Assembly: GCA_026413225.1 (NCBI GenBank)
Contig: CM048554.1
Location: 49,137,963 to 49,201,962, forward strand
DNA from: Otis tarda
Taxonomy: Eukaryota; Chordata; Aves; Otidiformes; Otididae
Direction: 5' to 3'
DNA: 64,000 nt
Shown: in pieces, positions 10,806 to 21,557 of the stretch
How positions within the stretch are numbered: the first letter of the stretch is position 1
Layout: the number at the start of each line of letters is the position of its first letter
Position numbers and translations under genes: made by a program
The notes under the pieces: model-generated
Databases searched by the model: none
What the model was told of the DNA's origin: nothing
What the model saw: the letters and a program-made list of their open reading frames with translations, nothing else

Positions 10806-13800
10806 TCAGTTTCTGCTTTAATGTAGTTTCCTTCTCCTGGACTTTTTTCCAAAAAAGTTCTAAAGACCCCAAACAAAATGCTGTTTTGAAATTATTACCG
10901 TTGTTGTCACTGTTAACTAGCAGCACAGAAAAAAATCTAGAGGTTGTTGCCTTTTAAAAAAAAAGGGCAATCAAAATATGAGCTTTTTTGCCTATTGCTG
11001 ATTTGTGTTCTCTGATATCTTGTTGATCCCTGATCCAGCGCGTGTGTTGGGCTGCCTGTGGAATATGCTGGGACGACCAGCATAGCTGTGCAAGAAGTCG
11101 CTCTCTGCCTCCTGTTTTCCCTGATGCTCGGGAGAAGGACAAGCCGTGTCAGGTGGACACCTGGTGCAGCACACGCTGATGGACAGACTGGCATGGCTGT
11201 ACCACCAAGTGCACTGCGGGGGGCAAAGCAGAAACTCTGACAGCGCAAGGGTAGTGGGATACAGCACCTCTGCGTGCAGCATCTCTGCATACGCTCTCTG
11301 CACTAGGAGAAGCACGGCATGCTGGCGTGCAGGGAACGGGGAGAAGCAAAGGTCTCCCATTCCCTTGCTCCTTTGAGGAGGCATATGGAGGGAGGGACCC
11401 ATTTTGTAGGACCAAGTGCCTGGTGGGTGCAAATGTGTATTGCCCTCGCTGTTACACTGGTGTAAACTTAGCACACAACTTCTTGTGAGTGAGTTTGACA
11501 GAAACTGAGTACGAAAAGAAAAGGGCATGACTTAGATCAAATAAAACGTGTTTAAAAATCACAGTGAAAGTTTACAGAAGTGCATCAGTCCTTCAACTCA
11601 GTGAGTCATGCTTTCTTAAACTGCCTACTGAAGTGCCAGTTGTGGGGACCGTTAGAAATGCCTGTAAAGGAACGCAGAAAGGAGTGTGTCTGTAATGATA
11701 TGTGTATTTAAAAATACACCCAGCTCCTGTGAGATCCTCCATTTGAATGTTTCTGAATTGCAGATAACATGAGCTGCACAAGAGCATGTGCAGCCTACTG
11801 GAATGTGGCTCCTTCCAGAATGCCTGATCAGGAGTAGCTCCGTCCCACATTCAGAAAAAACCACCATCATGCACGGCTAGCTTTAGGGGCTGAGCTGTTT
11901 CCCTGGAGCTTAAAAGTACCGCTAGTCAGTGTGGTTTTGCTTAGGAAGGTATTACCAGAAAACTAGCCTTTAAGAGGGGAAACAAGCTTCTGAAAAATGA
12001 TTGCCGTCATGGAAATGTTCTATTTCTTGTGACATTTTCCATGAGTTTTTAACCTGTATTTCTGCACAGAGGAGGAAGAAATTATTGTGAAAAAAACCAG
12101 TGTGCAAAACAGAAAACAGTAGCAATACTGATTCTGCAAAAGGGGAACATATTTCCTGTCTTTAAACTGCTTTCCTCCTCTGATTGAAGCTGGATGCATG
12201 CACAAGAATTTTGTTGGACCAAGACTATTGTCTCTGTGATACCAGGTCAGCCTGTGGCTCAGTCAGTCCACTGGTCTGCTAAATTTGAATGGAAAGATGC
12301 TGGAAAGCCCATAAAGAAGAACCCTGCTTATAAGCAAAGTGACAGCAATTTTTTTTTTCCTCATGAATTTAGCATTACTTACAGGTGTGAAGGATAAATC
12401 TACCCTGTGTTGACTTTGTTTAAAACAATAAGCACACTTCATTTGTGTTTCAGCCACTTTCACTTTTTTTTTTTTTTAAATGGACAAAGTCATGGTTTCT
12501 ACCACATTCGTGAGAACTTTCCCCCAACCAGGAGCCTGCCAAAAACAGCCCTGCCTGCAAGAGCTGGTGGAGAATATGATGGCTGAGAAGGAAATAATTG
12601 CCAAGGTGTTTTTAAGAAAATTATGAGAGAGGGAGGCAGGAATTTAACATGAAAAAGGACGGGAAAGCCAAAGTTGGGAACATCTGTGGCATTCAGGCAG
12701 GACCTTTTTGTCATCATTGGGTTTGGGGGCATTTTTACACCCATATGGAAGAACAATGCAGTATGTGGATGGCAGTGAATGTAAGCAGCTTGAAAACAAC
12801 ATAAGCAAGCACTTGACCAAAGACACTTTGTGGGTACAATTGCTTATCCATCCGATGGAGATGGTTTTCACAAGGGCCCCCTCTTGTCCTGAAACATCTT
12901 ATTCTCCTTGTTAAAAGACATTTAAAAGCACAAAATACTTTTATTAAAAATGCTTTTCAGGGCTAAGTGACATTAAAAGCATTTTCTATAGCTTGCATTG
13001 CTATTTAGGAGAGCATGTTATTTCTTTTTAATTTGCTCACTCATTCCTGAATAACTTTTCACAGGACTCCAGACACTGCAGTGTGACAGCTAAACCAAGG
13101 AGCATCGGATGCGATGGAATTGCTCTACAAGCAACCTTGCCAAAGGCCCTTTTGCTGCACAAAGCTGGCTCTATCTTTGTATATTGAGGGAGCTAAATCA
13201 ATGTTAAATGCTTGGCTCTTTTCACAGGACAATGACCAGGACCTAAGCTGCGTCCTTCCTTTTTGATTGACACTTGAAACGTTGAGTTGGAATCAGCCAG
13301 AGGCACTGCTACAAGCTTGAAGCCTCTGCTGGGGATAACAACTGGTGACATCTGCAGAAAGGCCGACAAAAGGCAGTTGAAAGCCGTGTTTGTTGCTTTC
13401 CCCTCTCAGATCTCCTCTCTTTCATGGAGCTCCTTACTTGCTTTAATATTATGATTCAGCACCTGGCTCTTTTGAACCTTGCTTTAAACTTCAAAAGGCG
13501 AGGTGGTATTAACAAACATGAAACGAAAAAGTGGCAGTAGTTTGATTTACTGTTGTCGTCTTATCAAGGGGGTTTTTTGTCACCAGCTGCCACTTTCTGT
13601 CATCTTTGGAACCATTATCATTTCTCTAAAATCTAAAAGACTCCACTTAATAACAGCTTTGAATACAGGCAGGATCAGTAACATATACAGTTCTGGGATG
13701 ACAGGACTGTCAAATGAAAAGAAAGATGTTGCCAAAAAAAAAAAAAATCCTTAAAAAACATCCCAATAAAACAAATAAAAGCTGTAGTACTTCTAAGTGA

Positions 13801-15298
13801 CCTTGATTTCAGAATTAAACAAATCAAGCACAATTCCATTGTTCTTTTTGGATTCATTCTACACTTTCCTTGCAACATTTCTTTTTTGTTCTCAGGACTA
13901 AGGGAAAACAAAGCCAAGGCTTCCAGAGAAACTGCTCAGTGCACGATGAGTACTTGGTATCACATGAGCACCGTAAGCTCCTCACTTGTAAAAGAGCCAG
14001 TGATAATTGCCAGTCTCCTTTCACTGCCGTCCTAGTACAGCAGCTCTCACTCAGGCTGAGATGGAGCCTTGAAAAATGCCTCACTAGGGCAGACTTGCTG
14101 GTCAAAAAATCTACTTAACTTCACTTTTACAGCACCTTTCCATGTTTTCCTGCAGTCTTTCCCAATAGTGTTGTGCTGCCCTTTGGCTGCCAAGGTAGAA
14201 CCTCAAGTACCTCTGTGCCTCATTGGGCCACTTTGCACACCACAGCACCACAGCTTTCCAGGTTCAGTTAAAAGCAATCAAATAAATACAAACCAGTTTC
14301 TGACCACAAATGTATGGCACTTTCTCACTAGTCGCCTCACAACCCTCTGTAGGAATCTAATCCTTATCCCTTTTGTTGTTGTTTTATAATGATGTACACA
14401 ATGAACTTACCTGGAAGGAGAAATTTCTCCCAATGCCTTCTAAACTGATAAATTATTTGATAGACCTCCCATTACCAGCAGTGACTTTTATCTTACATAG
14501 ATTTGAACCTGCGCTTCTGCTTGTGTGCATTTTAGTAGTTATTTCCATGTGTGCAAAAAGAGTGAAAATCACTGCAAAACCAAAGGGATCCTCTCTCCCG
14601 TCCCCAGTGTAGCATTTTTCCCCCCACTAGCTATGTGCAACACAAGGCAACAGGGAAACGTCTCCTCCAAAATGTTTTCTCCAGCATCTCGGCAGCCAGT
14701 CTCCCTGCTGCTGCCCATTGACCCCTTTCCAGACTCTTTTCAGCACAGGAATCTGGGGTGGTTTAGTTCCAGCATCTCTTGCTAAAATGGAGATGAAAAC
14801 AATGAGGTAAGAATCCTCTAGAATGTGAAAGTGCTGATGTGCCGACTGATGGAAAACCAGGACTGCCAGAATGCAAAGTTAATTATCTTTTTTTTTTTTA
14901 ATTGGGATGTAGCAAAACTCAAAGTGAGATGCGGGTTGCTAAAAATACCTATTATCTTCTGACGGAAGGCTCACTGTATAATCACACTGAGGTTTTCTCA
15001 CGGAGCATGTCCACGTTTGAAATTTTAGTCATTTTAACAAGTGTTAATTACCACATGCTAAATAGCAGAAGTGTGTGTGGGGGAGATGTTGTATATTTAT
15101 TTGTTCCAGACTTGGAACATATTAGAATGTAGGCTGTATTCCAGTTTACTGTCGTATGAATGAATGTGTTACCCAATTACAAATGAAAGGTATCGCAAGA
15201 AAAATAAGTAAGGATCTTTCCTTGGTATATTCTTTTGATGAGGAAACCCAGACTATGTTGACCATATCGAGTCAAGTGGAAATCTGAGCTTGAGCCTA
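10806..15298. other. Unannotated noncoding stretch with homopolymer runs
   Basis: No exon or transposon is recognised. There is a 14-base T run at 12464-12477 and a 14-base A run at 13734-13747. The GC-richer part at 11040-11420 gives overlapping frames of 117 and 178 codons on the minus strand, which are at chance length and show no domain. TTACACTGGTGTAAACTTAG near 11450 may be a scrap of a sauropsid repeat. Confidence 0.5.
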
Positions 15299-15323
15299 TT
15301 AAAAGTGCCTGTTAAAAGTGCCT
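15299..15323. repeat. 13-bp tandem duplication
   Basis: TTAAAAGTGCCTG occurs twice head to tail; the second copy lacks its last base or differs there. It is a small local duplication. Confidence 0.85.
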
Positions 15324-15499
15324 CTGACACATAGGGACAGAAGCAATGTGCCTGTGCAGGGTGGAGAACAACGGAGAAGTGGGTTTTATTTTACCCATGA
15401 AAAACAAGTTCTGAGAGAAAGAGCATACATGGAAAAGCATTGGTGCAATTGGATCAATGACCCTGCAAGGTTTAGGATGAATGTAGGAGAAGAGCTGAT

Positions 15500-15705
15500 G
15501 ACCATATTATATATGTACATACATATATAAATATATATAATTTATTTGTGTGATTGAACCACTATATGGTCAGTATATTCACTCATATTTATTTTCAATA
15601 TATTTATAATTATAGCAGCATATATATTCAGCAGTATACATATATATTTATATACAGTAGCATATATATAATTACAAATATAATTATAGCAGTGTATATA
15701 TATTT
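15500..15705. repeat. AT-rich degenerate tandem tract
   Basis: TATATA runs alternate with a recurring TTATAGCAG or CAGCAGTATA word. The pair AATTATAGCAGCATATATAT (about 15607-15626) and AATTATAGCAGTGTATATAT (about 15682-15701) is the clearest, with CAGCAGTATACATATATA and CAGTAGCATATATATA between. This looks like a partly decayed minisatellite with a period of roughly 25-40 bases, not plain (TA)n. Confidence 0.7.
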
Positions 15706-15853
15706 TGAACATACAGGAGCTAATTTTTTTTTTTGCTTTATCATTTCCTTGACAGATTTTGGAAATGAGAGTACTGAGATCAGTATTTTCTTAAAATCAC
15801 TGACACAGACTCCAAGATAAATATCTAGCAGGCTAAGAAAACTAAGTGTGCAG

Positions 15854-16180
15854 TTAAGTCAGAGCACCTGAGGAACCTGAAGATGTAATCCCCACATCTG
15901 ATGTATGTACCTTTATAGTCCCTGCAAATTGCCTACTATAAATTCCCAGAACAAGAGAGATTTGCAGCATTAGTCCCACAGTCTCTACCAGGAGTTCTCC
16001 AGTGCTGGCAGAACAAGTCAAAAAGGCAAACTGGAGGAATTCATTGGATCTGCGATTCAAGATGAAAACTACCAATGTTGGAGGAATACCCTCAGAAGGA
16101 GCATCTCTGTATGTGGAAAGAAACATATAAGTGAAAGGGGAATGGAAATGTCCCAAAAAAATCTATGTTTATTTCTAGAT
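15854..16180. other. Unannotated sequence
   Basis: A 100-codon minus-strand frame (15854-16156) lies here but shows no recognisable domain. No repeat is identified. Confidence 0.4.
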
Positions 16181-16181
16181 T

Positions 16182-16286
16182 AAAAAAAAAAAACAACACA
16201 ACAACGAAAACCACACACAAAACCAAAACAAAAAAAAAACCACCAAACAAAAAAACAAAGCCAAAAAAAAAACCCAAACCAACACA
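16182..16286. repeat. A/C-rich low-complexity tract
   Basis: About 105 bases made almost only of A and C on the plus strand, with one or two G, in words such as AAACAACACAACAACG and AAAACCACACACAAAACC. It explains the Phe/Val/Gly-rich minus-strand frame at 16092-16295, which is not a gene. Confidence 0.9.
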
Positions 16287-16734
16287 TAGAAGCATTGCAA
16301 GGATTCAGTCAGGTCCAGCAACTCTTATGCAAATTTGCAAATAGTTTAGTCAACATGCAACCACTCCCAGGCAAATAGGATAAGAAAAAATACAGAGAGA
16401 TCTGTATGAACCAGCTTTCTACGTGGTCTGCTCTGTGCTTACTTTTAGGGAAAGCAGTGAATGGGGGTTGTTTTGCTCAGGGAGAATGAAGCTGTGGATC
16501 TGTTTCAAACTGGTGGCACAATGTAAGGTGTTTTAGAAAGAAACTACTAGAATGACTATCCGATAATACTGATTGGATTGGTAGCAAATATAGTAAGGAG
16601 TAAGATTAATAACTGCATTCAAATATGTATCCAGAAAGGTTAGAAATTCTTTAGAGGGAAGTTATGCACGCATACCTGTCAGAGTTTTTAAAGGAGACTG
16701 CAAACATAAGGATTAAGATCATTTGATCATTATT

Positions 16735-17685
16735 ACGTAGTGGGTTTTCAAAACCTTATTCATAACATTCCTCAGTATAAACTCTTAAAGATGTGTTAGA
16801 AACTACTATTGTGGTTTAATAAGTGACTAATAGTTATGAAATAAAGGTTAGGGAATAAGTAACAATCATCGTTTTAATGATGGAGTCAAGGTTACCAATG
16901 TGGTTTTAAAAGGACTCTGCTGTTCTGTACATCCATTAATTATCTGGAAAAGGTGTGAACTTCAAAATGGCAATACTTTCTGAGAGAAAATTATACTGGA
17001 GAGTTCCAGCAAAAGCTGACTCTGAAAACTGCTGAAGAAACTCCCAAACTAAATGGTGAGGTGACTGAATGACAGGTGAAATTCAGTGTTGGTATTTATA
17101 AAGAAGACAGGAAAAAATAGCTCTAAATATACTGTTGCCATTCATGAAGGAGATCTTGGAGTCATTATAGATACTGTAGAGTCATTCTCTGAAAAACCTC
17201 AATTCAGTACTCTGTCACAGTCAGAGAGAAAAGAAGAATGTAAGGAATCATTGAGAAAAGAAGTGAGACGAACGCTGCAAACGACAGTGGGCCACGTCAT
17301 GAGCTGAGAGCAGCTCTGCTCACTCCTCCTCCTCCAAAATAAAAAATATTCAATTGCACAAGTGTAGGAAAAGAAAAGTGTGAGAAAGGACAACCAGAGA
17401 AGAGAGAAAAAAATTAAGGCTCTCTGTCTTGGAAAAAGAGTAGGTTTAGAAAATCCTCAAAAGTGCAGAGAAGGTGACTAGGGGATAGTTATGGTTATTT
17501 ATTATTTCCCAGAACATAAGAACTAAGATAATCTGATTAAATGAGGAGGCAGCAGAATAAAAAGGAATTACTTTTACATGCATTGCTCTATTAAATTTTA
17601 CGACTTATTCCCAACTGATGTTGTAGAAGCCCAGGGTACAATTGGCTTCAAAAAGTAACTACACAGGAAGATCCCTAAAGAGAAG
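16735..17685 (+). mobile_element. Decayed CR1 LINE: reverse transcriptase C-terminal part and 3' region
   Basis: The order of recognisable pieces matches CR1 non-LTR retrotransposons. TTTTCAAAACCTTATTCATA at about 16745 corresponds to the AFDTVSH-type part of the reverse transcriptase domain. CAATCATCGTTTTAATGAT (about 16863) corresponds to the FNIFINDL-type segment. GGTGAAATTCAGTGTTG at about 17075 and GAGATCTTGGAGTCATTATA (17150-17169, peptide GDLGVIID) match the segment downstream of the catalytic core. TTTATTATTTCCCAGAACAT (17497-17516) and GATGTTGTAGAAGCCCAG (about 17619) match the C-terminal end. The frame is broken by stops and shifts, the 5' half is missing, and divergence is high, so the copy is dead and old. 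The catalytic aspartates cannot be read. A poly-A-like run follows at 17691-17706. The exact 5' edge is uncertain. Confidence 0.8.
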
Positions 17686-17709
17686 ACTTTTTTAAAAAAA
17701 AAAAAACAG

Positions 17710-19696
17710 TTATCTTTGGAGAGTTAATTTGCCTTGTATAAATATACCTTTAAAATTTATGTGTGTTAATATGCTAAACTGCACTGCTTTTATAATCTGT
17801 GATCTTTCCTGTGTCTATATTTCACACAGCAATTGCCCTTCCCCTTTGTCAAAATTTGCTTACGGAAGCTCAGCTTTCATCTGTAGGTATGAGGATTAAC
17901 TTAAGCCACTCTTTGAAAAATGGAGTTATACCTAGCTTTAATTGGGCTACATGGGTGATTTAAGACTGTCCAATTTTCAGTAGATGGAGAACATAAGTAG
18001 CAAATTTTAAAGTTTTTCTGATGCCAGTAAATGTTTGCAGGGTTAAGTCATAAACAGCTACGTACTGTAATATCAATAAAAACACCGATCTGTTTATTTT
18101 TTTCAACTGCTTATGGACAGTTATGTTGTGGATACTTTTCCTTCTGCATATATCGCCACCCTAACGAAGAACCTACACCAATTGCTTCTTCACTCAATTT
18201 TCAGGCTGCTGCAGATGTGGCCAGGGCAGATTGAATGAAGTGTTTAGATACCAACAAGTCAGGAATTTCTAAACCCAAGATCATGGCAGTGCATTGAGAG
18301 GTCAGTGCTCCAGGAAAATGCTCTGAAACTCCTGCTCACTGTTAACAAAAGTATGAAGCATGTTTGCCTGAACTCTGGTGCCATCTCTGCAGTCTAATAC
18401 CCTTCCTCACTTCGAGACACAGCCCCTGGGTCCGACCCTAGAAGTAGATACCTTCACAGTTTCATGACAAACACCAGGCCAAGAAATGCAAGATTTCTGT
18501 TCAGTGCTTTGACAAAGTCAGTTCACCTCCTCACTCTGAGAAAAGGCCATGGGTACCAGGTTATAGGCTAATGACAATTTGCCAACATCCTCCCTATGGC
18601 AAGTGTGCCAATGTGGAGAAGGTTCATGCAAGATCCATGGGACTAGAGATGAGCAGGCATAGGACCACATGGCTCTCCTTTCAAACGACTGAGACTGCAG
18701 GGAAGAAGCGAGCTATTCTGGATTTCCTAACACTGTTTATGCATTTAAATTCATGGATTAAGACAACAGGAAAAAAAAAGAAACCAAACTAGCTCTGCAC
18801 GCACACCATCCACACATACTTTATGACAATGTGTCATACTTGTTACCTCTACTCTTTTTTTCTGGCCCTATGAGTGACCCCATGCCCTGTTTCAATCATG
18901 GTGACCCCAACTTGAAACCAGGGAGAGAACTAATGTTGGTTACTCCTTCATCACTGCATCATGGTGATAGGGGACCTTTTTGTCAGATAGATCCCAGCAA
19001 ATCAGAGAGGGAACTGTAGGTTACTACAGAAACGGTGGATAAGCCTGCCCACTATATGGTCACGTCCCCCTGAGTAGACCTCTACCAGCCCCTGGGGAAG
19101 CAAGGGGACATTTCTTCCTCCTTTCTGGATGCCTGTAGCTCCTGGATGTGGGCTGAGTTCCCCACTGTTGATACTGGGGCAGATCTGTAGACACAGGAGT
19201 GTGCTGGCAGCCTTTGGGCAACGCCCAGGTGAAGCAGCAGGAGGGCTGGTGTGTCTAGGTGCTTCTGAGGTTACAGGGCTGCTGAGTCCAGAAGTTTGTG
19301 ACACAAGGTGCCTCTGCATGTCTAAAATATTGCCGTAGCACTGTTTTAGATGCTTATGGTCTTTCGTTTGGATCAGGCTCTTGATTTGTTCCCTAGCATT
19401 GCACTTAAGGGTGTTTGAACTGCACCATGCATGTTAAAGGACCGATCCAAATAAAATGGTCAAAACCAAACAGCACTTTCTTATTTCTGGGCACTGCACA
19501 TGAGTAACGACATTGGAGATTAGTGAGTGGGTGGCTCGTTAGCAGAAGTCGCTTTGGGCTCCCAGTCAGCACTAGTGCTGGGCAACTTAAAGGTATCTTT
19601 TGTTTTTATTCCTATCCACAATGCACAGCTAATCTCACACTGAGGTGAACTCCACAGTGTGCTGAAATCATGTGTTTCATCAGGAAAACTCCCTCA
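17710..19696. other. Unannotated noncoding stretch
   Basis: No exon is recognised. AAAGTCAGTTCACCTCCTCA near 18515 resembles the AAGTCACTTCACCTCTCTG word of MIR/CORE-type SINEs, and CCTGGGTCCGACCCTAG near 18427 is B-box-like, but the spacing between them is too long for a clean SINE. Frames are at most 105 codons. Confidence 0.4.
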
Positions 19697-20140
19697 CGCA
19701 CGTGCTTGTTCCTCCAGCTAAAAACATCCCAAAGTAAAACCTCCGAAATGGCACCCTCCTCTGGCTCAGCCGCACCCACAGCCAAACACACTTATCTGAC
19801 AATCGCAGCAGCTCCAACGGAGCCGAAAACGGCAGGAAACTTCATAGCAAAACAAATAGGACGGTGATGAACGCATGCAAAAGCTCTGGAGATCCCGATT
19901 CCTATCACACGACTGCAGCGTATCAAATGTCAAGAACCGGCAACGACAAAACAGCGCCCAGCCTGCATGCCTTCCCCTCGGCCAGGTGGGAGCCGCGCAC
20001 ATTACCCCGGTCTTCCCTCGATCACAGCCATGAGAGCCCCTCCCAGGAGGCCAGCCACGGGACTAAAAAAATTCCATTGACAGCGCGTATATTCCATGGA
20101 GGTAATCCCCAGGACACGGACAGCAGGCACATGATTTCCG
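19697..20140. promoter_or_regulatory. CpG-island-like segment
   Basis: I count about 26 CpG dinucleotides in roughly 445 bases, with GC near one half, so the observed/expected ratio is close to 0.9 by a hand estimate. The surrounding window has about one CpG or fewer per 100 bases. Such retention suggests DNA that stays unmethylated in the germ line, as at promoters, first exons or some enhancers. A 143-codon plus-strand frame begins inside (19864) and runs to 20295, but I recognise no domain in it. There is a donor-like AAG|GTAAAC at 20194-20202. No TATA box or other core promoter element is evident. Confidence 0.55.
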
Positions 20141-21264
20141 TAGAGATTGCCACAAAAAAACAGAGTGCAGGATTTGACTCTCTCTGCTGTAACAAGGTAA
20201 ACTACATGTACTTTGGAAATTTATACATATATACATCAAATTTTGGCAGTTCCCAATATTCGCTTATTATGTGTCACCCTCTAGCAGAGACGTGAGGCTC
20301 AAAATCTTGCAAATGCAACAAGTGCTTGCTTCTACATAGTGATTGAGGGCCAGAAGCATGCTGCTCTTGCTCCCAGCAGACACACCCTGCATCAGCCATC
20401 CAGTGGCAAGGTGCGTGAAGCCAGACTCTGCCTGACCGTATGATACTCCTCTTGCTGTCGTCCACACAGGTTCTTCTATGCATTTAGAAAAAACTGCACC
20501 CAAAGGAAGTTCCCAGAAGCCTCACGTTCTGCCTTCTATTGTAGCCTCCAGAAGATGATACAACACTAGGAAACTGAGATTCTCCAGAAGTCACTGAGAC
20601 CCTTTTTTTCAAGTGGGCACTGCTTGTAAAGCACATTGTGTTTTGATATCAAGATAGATCAGAAATAGACTTTTTTTTCCCCACATTCACATGTGATTGC
20701 AATCACACACATGCAAGCACCAGTTCGTTTGCAGCACTGAGGCTGAAGGACTTGCTCTGAAAAGCACAAGCAGATGGTGATAGCTCATAGTCATGCTCTC
20801 CTGCCTCTAGTCCCAAAGCTTGTAAGAGGAAGCTCCAGGTCTGGCCCAGCAGACCTCATGCACCTTGATGCAGTTCCTGATATACCAGTGTACTTGTTGT
20901 GGTGGCTGAAAGCAGAAGCAAGAAGGGATTCGTAGGAAAGTGGCCAAAGTAGTATTTGCTTCTGCTCCTGCAGCTCCCGCTGTGATTCATGTGCCTGGCA
21001 GAAGACATAGTACCCCATAGTACTTCATGAGGTGGTGCAACCAGGGAGCTGTGTGACTTTGGCTCTACTGACTTATTTTTTTCAGCAATGCCCCAAACAT
21101 TAAGTTGAGTTCATTGTCAAGCTAAGAAGTGACTGCTCTGTCAATTTCAACTGTTTTTCTTTGAACCTCAGCACAAGACTTGGAGCAGATTAGGTAGGAA
21201 ACAAGTAGCCACCTAAGGTCTGTACTGGTCTCAGGTTCACTTAGGAGTTTTATGAAAAATGGCA
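20141..21264. other. Unannotated noncoding stretch
   Basis: Holds a possible splice donor (AAG|GTAAAC at 20194-20202) downstream of the CpG-rich segment. No repeat or exon is recognised beyond that. Confidence 0.4.
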
Positions 21265-21300
21265 CTGATATCTTGGAGATATCAGATGCTTTCCATCTGA
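21265..21300. other. Two overlapping, mutually exclusive hairpins
   Basis: CTGATATC (21265-21272) pairs with GATATCAG (21278-21285) over a 5-base loop. TCAGATG (21282-21288) pairs with CATCTGA (21294-21300) over a 5-base loop. They share 21282-21285, so only one could form at a time. No transcript is known, so a function is not implied. Confidence 0.6.
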
Positions 21301-21518
21301 GACTCAATATGCAACCAGGTAATCCACACAACCCAACATGCTCATAGATGTGGAGTTTTAAATATCAAGGCCAATTAACACCAACCAAGAGGCTACCTTG
21401 TCTACTGACAGTTAAGCATCTCAACAACTGATGCCAAAGCCTGGAAACCCCAAATGGACTAAGTTGGCCACCCACTAGATCAGGGCTGAGGCAGAGAGGC
21501 TTAACATTGTGGAGAAAT

Positions 21519-21557
21519 TGCAAATGAAGCCACTTCTTCTTGTGGCTTCATTCTGCA
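21519..21557. other. Perfect 11-bp hairpin
   Basis: AATGAAGCCAC (21523-21533) is the exact reverse complement of GTGGCTTCATT (21542-21552), with an 8-base pyrimidine loop. After a one-base bulge, TGCA on each side (21519-21522 and 21554-21557) adds four pairs. It is shorter than a typical microRNA precursor. Confidence 0.7.

Noticed and set aside
10992-11528. 178-codon minus-strand frame in a GC-richer part
   Set aside because: Several frames overlap here on both strands, as expected where GC content lowers stop frequency. No recognisable protein.
18425-18545. Possible MIR or tRNA-derived SINE
   Set aside because: The B-box-like and AAGTCACTTCACC-like words are present but too far apart, and nothing between them matches, so it is not called as a feature.
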